From Chitinophaga dinghuensis (lineage in GTDB: Bacteria; Bacteroidota; Bacteroidia; Chitinophagales; Chitinophagaceae): a DNA stretch of 64,000 nucleotides. The DNA is taken from positions 1 through 64,000 of the forward strand of contig NZ_QLMA01000008.1 in NCBI RefSeq assembly GCF_003259435.1. The letters run 5' to 3'. Positions within the stretch are counted from its first letter, which is position 1. Each line of letters starts with the position of its first letter. Below the pieces are notes generated by a model. The model saw only the letters and a program-made list of their open reading frames with translations. It searched no databases and was not told the origin of the DNA. This document shows, in pieces, positions 25,393-34,237 of this stretch. The translations under genes were made by a program, and so were the position numbers.

Positions 25393-28300
25393 TTATAACG
25401 TCTTCACTCTTATATTCCGGAACCGCACCACATCTCCATGTCCCAGGAATCCGATATGTCCGGTTTCATTCTTTAACCCTGGATGTTCTTTATGATCTAA
25501 AGTTCCATGATCTCTGGCATCGGCGATATCGCCATCCAAAATCACTTCTCCATTCAGGATGACCTTGATGCGGGTTCCGTTGGCAATGATCTCTTCCTGG
25601 TTCCACTCTCCTACTGGCTTCAGGAAGCCGCGTTTGGCAGGGATTACGCCATATACGGAACCATGATACTGGTATTCGTGCAGCTTTTTATAGATGTCTG
25701 CATCATTGTCCAGAATTTGAATTTCCATGCCATTATACGCGGCATCTCCTTCCAGTGGCGCGCGGATACCTACGCCATTGTTGGCGCCGGGTGTCAGTTG
25801 AAATTCAAAGCGGAAAGAAAAGTTTTTGTATTCGTCTTTCGTATATAGGTTGCCGTGACCACCCATTTTAGGATAAATGACCATGTTGCCATCTTCCATT
25901 ACATAATCGGTGGTATTACCTGTCCATGCATGCATATTGGTACCGTCGAACAGTAGTTTATATCCCGCTTTTTGTTCCTCTTCGCTCAGTACAGAGGGCT
26001 GTGGACGCGGAATTTCGCGGATGTATAATTCGCGGTAAGTTACATTGGTGCCGTGTGCCTGTAATTCTAACTGTTCTTCGGGGAAGATAGGTAGTCCGCG
26101 ATCCCAGTAGTTTTCCAGGATAGTATTATTGGTCACCAGTTGTCCGTTCAGATAGACGGTCACTCTGTCGCCTTTCATGATGATACGGAAATGGTTCCAT
26201 TCGCCGATGGCGTTGTCTGCCAGTTTCAGCGGCTTACTTTCATGGGTCTGGTTGTTGTATAAACCGCCGGAACCTACCTGTGCGCCTACATCTACACGGG
26301 AGGTATCCCAGATCTGTACCTGTGGGGAACCGCGCAAATAGATGCCTGCATCCCCCTTGCTGGTGATCTTCCAGTCTACCAACATTTCGAAATCTCCGAA
26401 TTTCTTTTCTGTGCAGAGGTTATCTCCTTCTCCATTAAACACCAGCATGCCATCTTTCACAGACCAGCCTTTACGCATGATTTCATCTGCTTTGTTCTGT
26501 GCAGCTTTGAGGGTTTTATCATTCATCTTGGAACGCTTCAACGGATTTTCCACGAGGCCTTTCCAGCCACTGAGATCCTTTCCATTGAACATCGGCACAA
26601 AACCCTCTCCAACAGGCATTTCTGCCAGATATTTGCGAATAGACTGACGTTGATAATCGGCATCTCCACCTTTCAATCCAGCGGCTGCTTTCTCAAGGAT
26701 AGCTTTCACTTCCGGGCCGGCGAGGGATTTATCTGCCAGTGCAATATTCATGCTCACTAATGCTGCATCCGCAGCGGTAGCGGGATCGTCCAGATAGCGA
26801 GAGGCCAGCAGTAAGCCATTGTAGGATTTTGATTTATCCAGTACCTGTAAGGCTTTCAGTTTTACTGTCGCGCCAGGAGACAGGTCCAGTATATTACGTA
26901 CCATCAGTACTTTCTGATCAGCGGGTTGCTGACTTTTAGTGGCGATGACGAGGTAGCCCAGTTGAGCCTGTTCCTGGTAGGCAGGCAGGGATTTGTTGCG
27001 GGCAATTTCCAGCAAAGCAGGTGCAGCATTGGCGTTGGACCATTCTGTCAAGGCCGTAACAGCCGCTGATTTCGTTTGCTCATTACCGTTATTAAACGCA
27101 TTTACCGTTTGCTGAACCGCGTCTTTACTGCCAATACCTGCCAATATTCCCAGGTAACGGGATTGTTTATCAGGTCCTGCCTGTTGCATATATTGCTGTA
27201 AGTCGCCCGCGCCGATACCAGCACTGATAATGCCTTGTTGTACCGCCTTGATTTCATCCTCACCGGCAACGTTATTCAACAACTGCATCAGTGTGGGAAT
27301 ATCTTTTGCGGTAGCCATGAAGCGCAGCGCATCTAGTCCAGCTTTGTGAAGCTCTACGTCTGAACTGTTGACAGCATCCAGGGCGAAGGGACTGTATTTC
27401 ACATCCCGACGTTCTGCCATTACTGTTATAGCAGCCGTTTTACCAGCATTCGTCAATCCAGGATAAACGGATGCCAGGGCATTTGTAGTTGCTGCGCCGG
27501 GTAGCAACAGCAGCGTATTACGTATAGTCGATACAGTGGTAGCATCTGTGGTATTCAGGGCGCCCATAAGGCCAGGGAGACTAACAGCGCCGCCTATACG
27601 ACCAGCAGCATCTGCGGCGGCCGCTTTCACAGCGGGGTTCTTATCCTGTAGCATTTCGGTAGCCGCAGGTAATGCGAATTGCACTTTCTTATCTGCCAAA
27701 ATACGCAGGGCGGCGGCTTTTGTATTGTTATCTGCAGCCTTCAGCTGTTTCAGCACCAGGGCTTGTTGTGGCGCTTGCAGATCGTTTGCATACCTGCCGA
27801 TCAATTTCCATCCGGCATCTTTTACACGAGCGCGGGGATCTGCGGTAGCAGCGAGGAATTGAGGGAAGGCTGTCTCCCCTTTATTATCTGCCAATAATTG
27901 CAGTGCAGCGATATAGGCATTTTCGCGCGCTGGCGTTTTGGTATCATTCAGTATGGCTGTTGCCAGCGTAGCCGCTTGTTTTTTATCGGAGAGCTGTGAA
28001 AGCCAGGTCAGGTAAGACGCAGTAGCATTGGTATGGTCGTAGTTCCAGCCGGCACGGACAGCAGCTGCTTTCAGCACAGTACCTGCTGCCGGATCTGCTA
28101 TTCTTGACAATGCATAGTGGGCTACTTTTTGCAAATCGGGACTTCCCGTAGCAGCCAGTTTCATGATGGCAGCATTTGCAGGCGAGTAGTTCGCGTCTCC
28201 CAAAGCCTGCACCAGCGTCTGTTGTATTAATTCTTTTGAAGTAGCCAGCGCCTGGAGGAGTGCCTGTTTACTTTCCGTTGTATTGATTTTCACCAGTGCA

Positions 28301-28761
28301 CGGGCAGCAGGATCTGCCAGTTGCTGATCGGCTAACAATGGTTGTAATACAGGAATGGCAACAGGGTCTGCTAAGGTTTGCAGTTGACGGATAATGAAAG
28401 CTTTGGTTTCAGTAGCATCAGCATGCGTTAATGCAGTTGTAAATGCACGGGCAGCCGTCTGCCGCTGTGTTTCTAATCCTTTCCCTGTAACATAAAAAGC
28501 ATAGCCTGCCAGGGCATACTCTGTTTTTGTATTATCTCCTTTTCTGGGGCCTACCAGCATATCTGTCATTTGGGAGATGCCATCTGCTCCTAAGGCTTCT
28601 ATCTCACTGCAATACTTTTGCAGTTCTGCCTGGCCATTTGCAGGGAAACGGGCAAGGATATCCGCAATTTTGGTAGTAGCTGTTCGCTGATCGGGGCCTG
28701 ATTGTGCATACAGGCAACTGCTGACCAGCAACGCCGTTATTATGGAAGTAACTTTTTTCAT
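25393..28761 (-). CDS. HEAT-repeat protein with two DUF1080 (3-keto-disaccharide hydrolase) domains
   Basis: A 1122-residue exported protein, started at the ATG that gives MKKVTSIITALLVSSCLYAQ, a clean signal peptide. An upstream in-frame ATG at 28785 would overlap the preceding gene's stop and hide the signal. Residues about 20-700 are Ala/Leu-rich alpha-alpha HEAT-like repeats (for example DPAARALVKI, DPRARVKDAGWKLI, NPAVKAAAADAAGRIGG). Two DUF1080 jelly-roll domains follow: GFVPMFNGKDLSGWKGL and GYKLLFDGTNMHAWTGN mark their starts. DUF1080 proteins are now linked to hydrolysis of 3-keto-glycosides. The upstream Gfo/Idh oxidoreductase gene ends 11 bases before this one, consistent with a shared pathway. 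Confidence 0.85.
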   Translation of the reverse strand: MKKVTSIITALLVSSCLYAQSGPDQRTATTKIADILARFPANGQAELQKYCSEIEALGADGISQMTDMLVGPRKGDNTKTEYALAGYAFYVTGKGLETQRQTAARAFTTALTHADATETKAFIIRQLQTLADPVAIPVLQPLLADQQLADPAARALVKINTTESKQALLQALATSKELIQQTLVQALGDANYSPANAAIMKLAATGSPDLQKVAHYALSRIADPAAGTVLKAAAVRAGWNYDHTNATASYLTWLSQLSDKKQAATLATAILNDTKTPARENAYIAALQLLADNKGETAFPQFLAATADPRARVKDAGWKLIGRYANDLQAPQQALVLKQLKAADNNTKAAALRILADKKVQFALPAATEMLQDKNPAVKAAAADAAGRIGGAVSLPGLMGALNTTDATTVSTIRNTLLLLPGAATTNALASVYPGLTNAGKTAAITVMAERRDVKYSPFALDAVNSSDVELHKAGLDALRFMATAKDIPTLMQLLNNVAGEDEIKAVQQGIISAGIGAGDLQQYMQQAGPDKQSRYLGILAGIGSKDAVQQTVNAFNNGNEQTKSAAVTALTEWSNANAAPALLEIARNKSLPAYQEQAQLGYLVIATKSQQPADQKVLMVRNILDLSPGATVKLKALQVLDKSKSYNGLLLASRYLDDPATAADAALVSMNIALADKSLAGPEVKAILEKAAAGLKGGDADYQRQSIRKYLAEMPVGEGFVPMFNGKDLSGWKGLVENPLKRSKMNDKTLKAAQNKADEIMRKGWSVKDGMLVFNGEGDNLCTEKKFGDFEMLVDWKITSKGDAGIYLRGSPQVQIWDTSRVDVGAQVGSGGLYNNQTHESKPLKLADNAIGEWNHFRIIMKGDRVTVYLNGQLVTNNTILENYWDRGLPIFPEEQLELQAHGTNVTYRELYIREIPRPQPSVLSEEEQKAGYKLLFDGTNMHAWTGNTTDYVMEDGNMVIYPKMGGHGNLYTKDEYKNFSFRFEFQLTPGANNGVGIRAPLEGDAAYNGMEIQILDNDADIYKKLHEYQYHGSVYGVIPAKRGFLKPVGEWNQEEIIANGTRIKVILNGEVILDGDIADARDHGTLDHKEHPGLKNETGHIGFLGHGDVVRFRNIRVKTL

Positions 28762-28772
28762 CGTTGGTCTGA

Positions 28773-30044
28773 TTAAATAGTCCATGGCCCACGCATGGGG
28801 TGAAAAATCAGGCTATTGGCGCCCGCATCATTGATAAACTCCTGTTTCACCGGATCGAATTCCAGACTGCGGTTGAGTTGCAACGCAATCTTTCCCATAT
28901 TCACCAGCGTACAGGAACGGTGCCCGTTCTCTTCGTTCAGCGCGAATTTGCGGCGCAGTTTCACTGCCTCTACGAAATCGGTTTGTTGTGGCACCGGATC
29001 GGGGAATGCTGCCAGTTTCTTTTCCAGGTCAGGGATGGTGGATCTGAAGCCAGGATATAATTTTCCGTTAGGTCCTTCGATGTAAGCCGCTTGCGAATCC
29101 TTTCCTTCTCCGTCCAGTATGATTTGGCAACCATCTGCGTAGGTATAGATAATTCTACGCCAGGTGCCAACTGCGTCGGGGTGTTGCTGTGGCGCATCCA
29201 CTTCTACTTTCACCGGACTGGTATTATCTTTTCCGAGGAAGTACTGGATAGGGTCCAGGTAATGTTGTCCCATATCTCCGAGTCCGCCTCCATCATAATC
29301 CCAGTAACCGCGGAAGGTCTGGTGTACCCGATGTGGGTTATAAGGCTTATAGGGCGCAGGTCCCAGCCACATGTCGTAGTCTAATGTTGCAGGTACGGGG
29401 AGTTCCGTCAGATTGGTTTTACCTACCCAATAGAATTTCCAGTCGAACCCCGTGTGTTTGCTCACTGTTACTTTCAGCGGCCATCCCAGCATTCCGCTTT
29501 CCACCAGTTTTTTGATGGGTTTAACGGTAGTGCCCATGCCGTAGAAGTTATCTTCAAAACGGAACCAGGTATTGAGGCGGAAGATGCGGCCATGTTGCTG
29601 AACGGCTTCCACCAGGCGTTTACCTTCGCCGATAGTGGCTGTCATCGGTTTTTCGCACCAGATATCTTTGCCTGCGCGGGCGGCATCTGCCGCGATGATA
29701 CCGTGCCAATGGGGTGGCGTCGCGATATGTACGATATCTACTTCCGGCAGGGTGATGACCTCACGGTAATCCGTAAACGTTTTTACGGATTTATCTTTCA
29801 GCTGATCCATGGCCATTTGGAGGTGGCCTCTATCCACATCGCAGATGGCCACTACGCGGGTACCGGCGTAGCCAAAATGTCCGCGGCCCATGCCGCCAAC
29901 GCCAATCACGGCTTTGGTCAGTTGATCGCTGGGCGCGATGAATCCGCGGCCAAGCACATGGCGGGGAACAATGGTGAAAGCAGCCAGTGCGCCAAGGGAA
30001 TTCCGGATAAAGGAGCGCCTGGAATTACTGTTCTGTTTAGTCAT
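28773..30044 (-). CDS. Tat-exported Gfo/Idh/MocA oxidoreductase
   Basis: A 423-residue NAD(P)-dependent sugar oxidoreductase with a twin-arginine signal (NSRRSFIRNSLGAL at 8-20). The Rossmann fold has GVGGMGRGHFGYAG in the nucleotide loop, CEKPMTA is the conserved EKP block, and GGGLGDMGQHYLDPIQYFLG carries the substrate-binding His and Asp. Exported Gfo/Idh proteins often come with DUF1080 proteins, as here, and are associated with 3-keto-sugar formation: the oxidoreductase forms or reduces a 3-keto group and the DUF1080 protein cleaves the glycoside. The exact substrate is unknown. Confidence 0.9.
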   Translation of the reverse strand: MTKQNSNSRRSFIRNSLGALAAFTIVPRHVLGRGFIAPSDQLTKAVIGVGGMGRGHFGYAGTRVVAICDVDRGHLQMAMDQLKDKSVKTFTDYREVITLPEVDIVHIATPPHWHGIIAADAARAGKDIWCEKPMTATIGEGKRLVEAVQQHGRIFRLNTWFRFEDNFYGMGTTVKPIKKLVESGMLGWPLKVTVSKHTGFDWKFYWVGKTNLTELPVPATLDYDMWLGPAPYKPYNPHRVHQTFRGYWDYDGGGLGDMGQHYLDPIQYFLGKDNTSPVKVEVDAPQQHPDAVGTWRRIIYTYADGCQIILDGEGKDSQAAYIEGPNGKLYPGFRSTIPDLEKKLAAFPDPVPQQTDFVEAVKLRRKFALNEENGHRSCTLVNMGKIALQLNRSLEFDPVKQEFINDAGANSLIFHPMRGPWTI

Positions 30045-30224
30045 AAGGAATTTAATTGAGCAGATGGATTATTGGGCATACAGTACAATAAAGTGATAGC
30101 TCGCCAATCAGGTGTTCACTGGATAATAGATCAAAGCGCGCATGGTCACTATTTGTAGTTGTAATATATAAGGAGAGCAGCGTAATTGCTGTATAATTGT
30201 GATGAATGGTGGCGCTAAAAAATT

Positions 30225-30248
30225 AACGCCCGGCAGATGCCGGGCGTT
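30225..30248 (-). terminator. Terminator of the ROK kinase gene
   Basis: AACGCCCGGC and GCCGGGCGTT pair perfectly around AGAT. On the minus strand the stem is followed by AATTTTTTAG. It lies about 35 bases after the ROK kinase stop. Confidence 0.8.
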
Positions 30249-30281
30249 ATTGAAACATAGTTGTTGAGACGTTAATGCTGT

Positions 30282-31163
30282 TTACGCATTGACGATTTCG
30301 CCATACCATACGCTGGCAGCGCCGATAACGGCAGCTGATTCACCCAGCATGGCTACGCGCAATGGGACGTGTATATTATTTGAATCAAGGACGTTGTTGA
30401 CTGCAGGGGTAAACAGTGCGGCTGCATTGGCGATATTACCGCCCAACACTACTACTTCTGGTCTTTCCTGCTGAATAAATGGTACAAGGAATTCGCCCAG
30501 GTTGGTTCCGAACTCCTCAAATATTCCGGCGATGCGGGTATCTTCCCCCATCAGTTCCGTTAATGCTTTCACATCTTTCACTGTTCTGCCGGTGATTTCC
30601 GCATAGCGTTTAATAAACCAACGGGTAGAAATATAATCTTCTGCGATGCTGGCTTTAAATGGGGTGCACCAGCGGTCTGCATCTTTGGCCAGGTGACCAT
30701 CGAAGGTAGCAGAGCCCAGTCCTGTTCCCAGGGTGAGGCCTATCGCGCTTTTAAAGTCGCGGGCGGCGCCACTGAAGCCTTCTCCTTGCAGGAAGCATCC
30801 GGCATCGTTGATAAACTGGATATTTTTGGGTGATGTATGCAAACGAGCTGCCAGCAGTTCTTTCACATTCAGGCCATATAGCGCATCGAATTTTTCCTGG
30901 TTTTGCATCAGGCTGATGCCATCTTCATAGTTGAATGGGCCGGGCATCCCTATACCGATTACAATATTCTCTCCTTCTAATCCTGCTGCCACTTCTTTGA
31001 TAACAGCTGTCCATGCATCGATAATTTCTTCAACAGTTCCTTTTCCATTGATACGTTCCCGATGCCATGTGCCTTCTATAATTGATCTGTCTTCCAGATC
31101 TACCAATGCCGCTGTTATATGCGACCCTCCTATATCCACTCCTACAGCCATGGAATTTTTCAT
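30282..31163 (-). CDS. ROK-family sugar kinase
   Basis: A 293-residue ATP-dependent sugar kinase. VGVDIGGSHITAALVDL is the N-terminal phosphate loop, GIGMPGPFNYEDG the ROK block, INDAGCFLQGE the substrate and catalytic Asp block, and GLTLGTGLGSA the second phosphate loop. It lacks the CxCGxxGCxE zinc motif of many ROK proteins; around the expected place it has ADRWCTPFKASIAEDYIS. It may phosphorylate glucose, GlcNAc or ManNAc. GlcNAc would complete the sialic-acid route encoded upstream, but the gene is 10 kb away, so that link is only a possibility. Confidence 0.85.
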   Translation of the reverse strand: MKNSMAVGVDIGGSHITAALVDLEDRSIIEGTWHRERINGKGTVEEIIDAWTAVIKEVAAGLEGENIVIGIGMPGPFNYEDGISLMQNQEKFDALYGLNVKELLAARLHTSPKNIQFINDAGCFLQGEGFSGAARDFKSAIGLTLGTGLGSATFDGHLAKDADRWCTPFKASIAEDYISTRWFIKRYAEITGRTVKDVKALTELMGEDTRIAGIFEEFGTNLGEFLVPFIQQERPEVVVLGGNIANAAALFTPAVNNVLDSNNIHVPLRVAMLGESAAVIGAASVWYGEIVNA

Positions 31164-31327
31164 ATGTTAAAAAATGCAGGTTAATCGCTAAATCGTTTTA
31201 GCGATGAGGACAAATATAATATATTTTTTTTCTTCTGTTAGATTTTTCTACAACCGGGATTGCGGGGCCTTCGCCTATTATCTGTACTTAAAAAAATCCT
31301 ACTTTTACATGGACCAGCGTTTTAGGT

Positions 31328-31705
31328 ATGAAAAAAGAAAACTCCACCAATTCGATAAATGCGCGCCAGCTGAAAGGCGACTGTGGTACCGTATTCACGC
31401 TATCTCTTATCGGTAACAGGTGGAAGCCTGTGATCATATGGCGGCTCCTCGACGGGAAGATGCGTTATACGGAATTAAAGAAGTCCATCAACGGAATTTC
31501 CGAACGCGTACTGGTATTGCAATTGCGCGAAATGGAAAACGACGGACTGATACAACGCCTCATTTACCCGGAAGTGCCGCCACGTGTAGAATATGAATTG
31601 ACTCCATTAGGACTTTCTATGGAACCCATTCTGGAGGTCATGTCTGCCTGGGGATTAGATCATATGCCGCAGGAGCAGGAAGTTCCGATTAAGGTAGCAG
31701 GATGA
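31328..31705 (+). CDS. HxlR-family transcriptional regulator
   Basis: A 125-residue winged-helix protein. GDCGTVFTLSLIGNRWKPVIIW starts the HxlR domain with its conserved Cys in the CG.VF context, followed by LLDGKMRYTELKKSINGISERVL for the recognition helices and PEVPPRVEYELTPLG for the wing. HxlR proteins sense aldehydes, quinones or redox stress and usually control a neighbouring gene. The neighbour here is the convergent NAD-dependent dehydrogenase, whose stop directly adjoins this stop with no base between. Confidence 0.9.
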   Translation: MKKENSTNSINARQLKGDCGTVFTLSLIGNRWKPVIIWRLLDGKMRYTELKKSINGISERVLVLQLREMENDGLIQRLIYPEVPPRVEYELTPLGLSMEPILEVMSAWGLDHMPQEQEVPIKVAG

Positions 31706-32590
31706 TTATTTCAATCCTGCATCATTGATGGCGCCGGTGGCCAGCGCTACCCAATCGGCATCTCTTCTCCCTTTACTGAGTACGGTCAGCAATCGCTGAT
31801 GCACCAAATTTGCCATAGGCATGGGCGTATAAGATCTGCGGGCAGTTTCCAGGACCAGGTCTATATCCTTTAATCCCAGGGACGCTTTGAAGGCTGGGTT
31901 ACCTACGAATTCCCTGTTTAAAATCATAGCCCCATAATTGCGAAAAACAGGACCCGTAAACAAGGTAGTGGTCAGCATTTCATAGGCCGCTTTTACATCC
32001 AGTCCGTTTTTCTCCGCCAGCACAAAGGATTCAGCCATCAACTCCATAGAACTGGCAATCATAAAGTTGCCTATTAGTTTGAGTACATTGGCACTGCCTG
32101 CCTTTGGACCTACATCAAAAATATTCTTTGCAAACCCATCTTCCAATAAGAACCTGATGCGTTCTTTTGGAGCTGCGTCTCCACTGATCACTGCATTTCC
32201 CACCTTTGCCTCCGCAGCCTCTGGCCTCGCAAATACAGGAGCAGCCACGTAGTGCACTCCGTACTGCTTATGCCCGGATGCCAGTTCATTCGCAGTATCT
32301 GGAGATATCGTACTCATAGATACATGAATACCTCCCTGACCAAGCGCCTGCAGGAACTGCTCATTCGCAATCTCTCTGACAGCAGCATCATCCGATACAA
32401 GCGTGCACACAATGCCGCCTTTTTCAGCAGCATCTGCAGGACTGTCTACCAAAATTGCGCCCAGCTTCTCCAATGGCTTCGCCTTCTCACGGGTACGATT
32501 ATACACCTTCAACTGATGCCCTGCCTTCAATAAATTAGCCGCTATAGGAAACCCCAGGTTTCCCAGTCCAATAAATCCGATTTTTTGCAT
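31706..32590 (-). CDS. NAD(P)-dependent beta-hydroxyacid dehydrogenase (3-hydroxyisobutyrate dehydrogenase family)
   Basis: A 294-residue two-domain oxidoreductase. IGFIGLGNLGFPIAANLLKAG is the Rossmann GxGxxG segment, followed by VYNRTREKAK. SADAA-like residues and GGIHVSMSTISPDTA form the substrate-binding block (normally D.ST), and KLIGNFMIASSMELMAE holds the catalytic Lys of the K..NN motif, here KLIGN. Members act on 3-hydroxyisobutyrate, tartronate semialdehyde, succinic semialdehyde (GLYR) and similar compounds; the substrate cannot be fixed. It is convergent with the HxlR gene. Confidence 0.88.
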   Translation of the reverse strand: MQKIGFIGLGNLGFPIAANLLKAGHQLKVYNRTREKAKPLEKLGAILVDSPADAAEKGGIVCTLVSDDAAVREIANEQFLQALGQGGIHVSMSTISPDTANELASGHKQYGVHYVAAPVFARPEAAEAKVGNAVISGDAAPKERIRFLLEDGFAKNIFDVGPKAGSANVLKLIGNFMIASSMELMAESFVLAEKNGLDVKAAYEMLTTTLFTGPVFRNYGAMILNREFVGNPAFKASLGLKDIDLVLETARRSYTPMPMANLVHQRLLTVLSKGRRDADWVALATGAINDAGLK

Positions 32591-32634
32591 AATAATCTAC
32601 TTTAAGTGAAAGTCTATCAGGTTTTACAAACACA

Positions 32635-32689
32635 CTTGGAAAGTTAGCAAAAACTATTGAAATAACAGATAACGGCTACCCATATACGA
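32635..32689 (+). promoter_or_regulatory. Shared upstream boxes, first macroglobulin gene
   Basis: CTTGGAAAGTT at 32635-32645 and ACCCATATACGA at 32678-32689 recur exactly at 38710-38720 and 38752-38763 before the second paralogue. In both cases the second box begins 81 bases before the chosen ATG. They look like a conserved regulatory region. The TATTTTTG at 32697-32704 just after could be the -7 box. Confidence 0.55.
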
Positions 32690-32758
32690 AATCTTCTATT
32701 TTTGATATGGTAGATTCCCGCAAATACACTACATTAACGCCAACCCAGTTACCAGCCT

Positions 32759-34237
32759 ATGAAAAAACTTTTATCCTTTATCCTGTTACTATGGGCATGC
32801 CATACCCAGGCCCAACTATCGCTGTCCACCAGTTCCAATACCAGCGAAACTGTCGGCCTCTTTCGCATCACCGACCAGGAAGCGCGTAAATTGTTTCGTG
32901 ACGCACTTATCCAAACTGCCTATTCACAGCAAAACTATTACCAGCGGGAGAATACTGCTGCTCCTGAATTTCAGGTAAACGATGGCCTCCTCCACACTTT
33001 TATCAGGTCCTGGAAGCAAAATGAAGAAATGCCTGCGGATGTTCCCGCAGGGAATTACGTTACTGTCTACGCCAGGAATAACCATCTGGTATATACTTAT
33101 GCTCCCGTACAGAACGTACGCATGCATATCCTGGATAACCAAAATGACCTGATTATTTCCGTTCTGGATAATAAAGATCAAATGGTGACCAATGCCAGTA
33201 TTTGGTTAGGCAATAAAAAACTACGCTTCGATCCCGACAACCACTATTATATCCTGAAAGGCGGACACAAAGACGATATTATTACTATTAAAAGTAATGG
33301 CGTAGCCAATTACTTCTATGCGAAAGAACGTAAAATAAAGCGGATGAGCCAACTGAAATACCGCTATCTGAAACTCCGCTCCTTCTTACGGTTCCAACAC
33401 CATCGTTACAGACGTCCGCATGATGATGACGATGAGGAGATGGAGAGCAAAGTGACAGGATTCATGGTATTCAACAAACCTAAATTCAAGCCTGGCGACT
33501 CCATCCGAATGAAGGCTTTTATCACTGACCTTAAAGGAAATCCGATCAACATCCCGCTTGAGTTACATCTCACCAAATATGCATGGTTCAACAATGATCA
33601 ATTTGATACTATGCTGGTCAAACTTACGCCCTACCGACCTGGCGCCTATGAGTTCAGTTTTCTACAGAACGAAGGCTTAAAAATGAAGCTGGATAAAGAC
33701 TACAGCCTATGCCTTAAAAAGCCACGGAGCAAAAACAGGAGCCCACTTCCAGTGATCTCGAAAGACTTCCACTACGAGGCGTATGAACTAAGTGAACTGA
33801 TCTTTAAAATCCGTAGCGAAAAAACAACCTATCAACGAGGAACACCTATTAAAATATTTCTGAAGGCGACCGATGAAAATGATCTTCCCGTGTTAGACGG
33901 TCGTGTATCCGTTGACGTTATCATTGATCGTTCCGAGAACTATGCTCCCGGCGCCACCTTTATACCTTCTAAACTTTGGGAAACAACCCTGCAGCTGGAG
34001 CCGACAGGAGAAACCATACTGACGTTACCCGACAGTATTTTCCCTAAAGCAGATCTCTCCCTCCGTGTAAATTGCGTACTAAAGTCTTCCAGTAACGACA
34101 ACCGGAATGAGACCCTTCATCTTAATTATAAATGGGAAGCTGCTGCTATCCGGTTCGAAAAAAAGGGCGACTTCCTGGAAATTAATTATGAAGAAAACGG
34201 GAAACCAGTTCCTGTCAGCCACAGTTACTGCTCGTAA
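32759..34237 (+). CDS. Alpha-2-macroglobulin-like protein, N-terminal part before a frameshift
   Basis: This frame gives 492 residues: a signal peptide (MKKLLSFILLLWACHTQAQ), a conserved N-terminal region, and macroglobulin-type domains (GFMVFNKPKFKPGDSIRMKAF is split over one start, and RGTPIKIFLKATDENDLPVLDGRVSV another). It matches the downstream paralogue until ENGKPVPVS, then runs into 6 foreign residues and a TAA at 34235-34237. The homologous sequence goes on in the next frame from about 34218. Loss of two bases in AGCC at 34217-34220 (for example from AGCGCC) would explain it. The gene is thus broken, or the sequence has an error here. Joined, the product would be about 1950 residues. 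Confidence 0.8.
   Translation: MKKLLSFILLLWACHTQAQLSLSTSSNTSETVGLFRITDQEARKLFRDALIQTAYSQQNYYQRENTAAPEFQVNDGLLHTFIRSWKQNEEMPADVPAGNYVTVYARNNHLVYTYAPVQNVRMHILDNQNDLIISVLDNKDQMVTNASIWLGNKKLRFDPDNHYYILKGGHKDDIITIKSNGVANYFYAKERKIKRMSQLKYRYLKLRSFLRFQHHRYRRPHDDDDEEMESKVTGFMVFNKPKFKPGDSIRMKAFITDLKGNPINIPLELHLTKYAWFNNDQFDTMLVKLTPYRPGAYEFSFLQNEGLKMKLDKDYSLCLKKPRSKNRSPLPVISKDFHYEAYELSELIFKIRSEKTTYQRGTPIKIFLKATDENDLPVLDGRVSVDVIIDRSENYAPGATFIPSKLWETTLQLEPTGETILTLPDSIFPKADLSLRVNCVLKSSSNDNRNETLHLNYKWEAAAIRFEKKGDFLEINYEENGKPVPVSHSYCS

Noticed and set aside
34200..34237. Programmed ribosomal frameshift in the first macroglobulin gene
   Set aside because: No slippery heptamer or following stem was seen, and the intact paralogue needs no shift. 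A mutation or sequence error is simpler.
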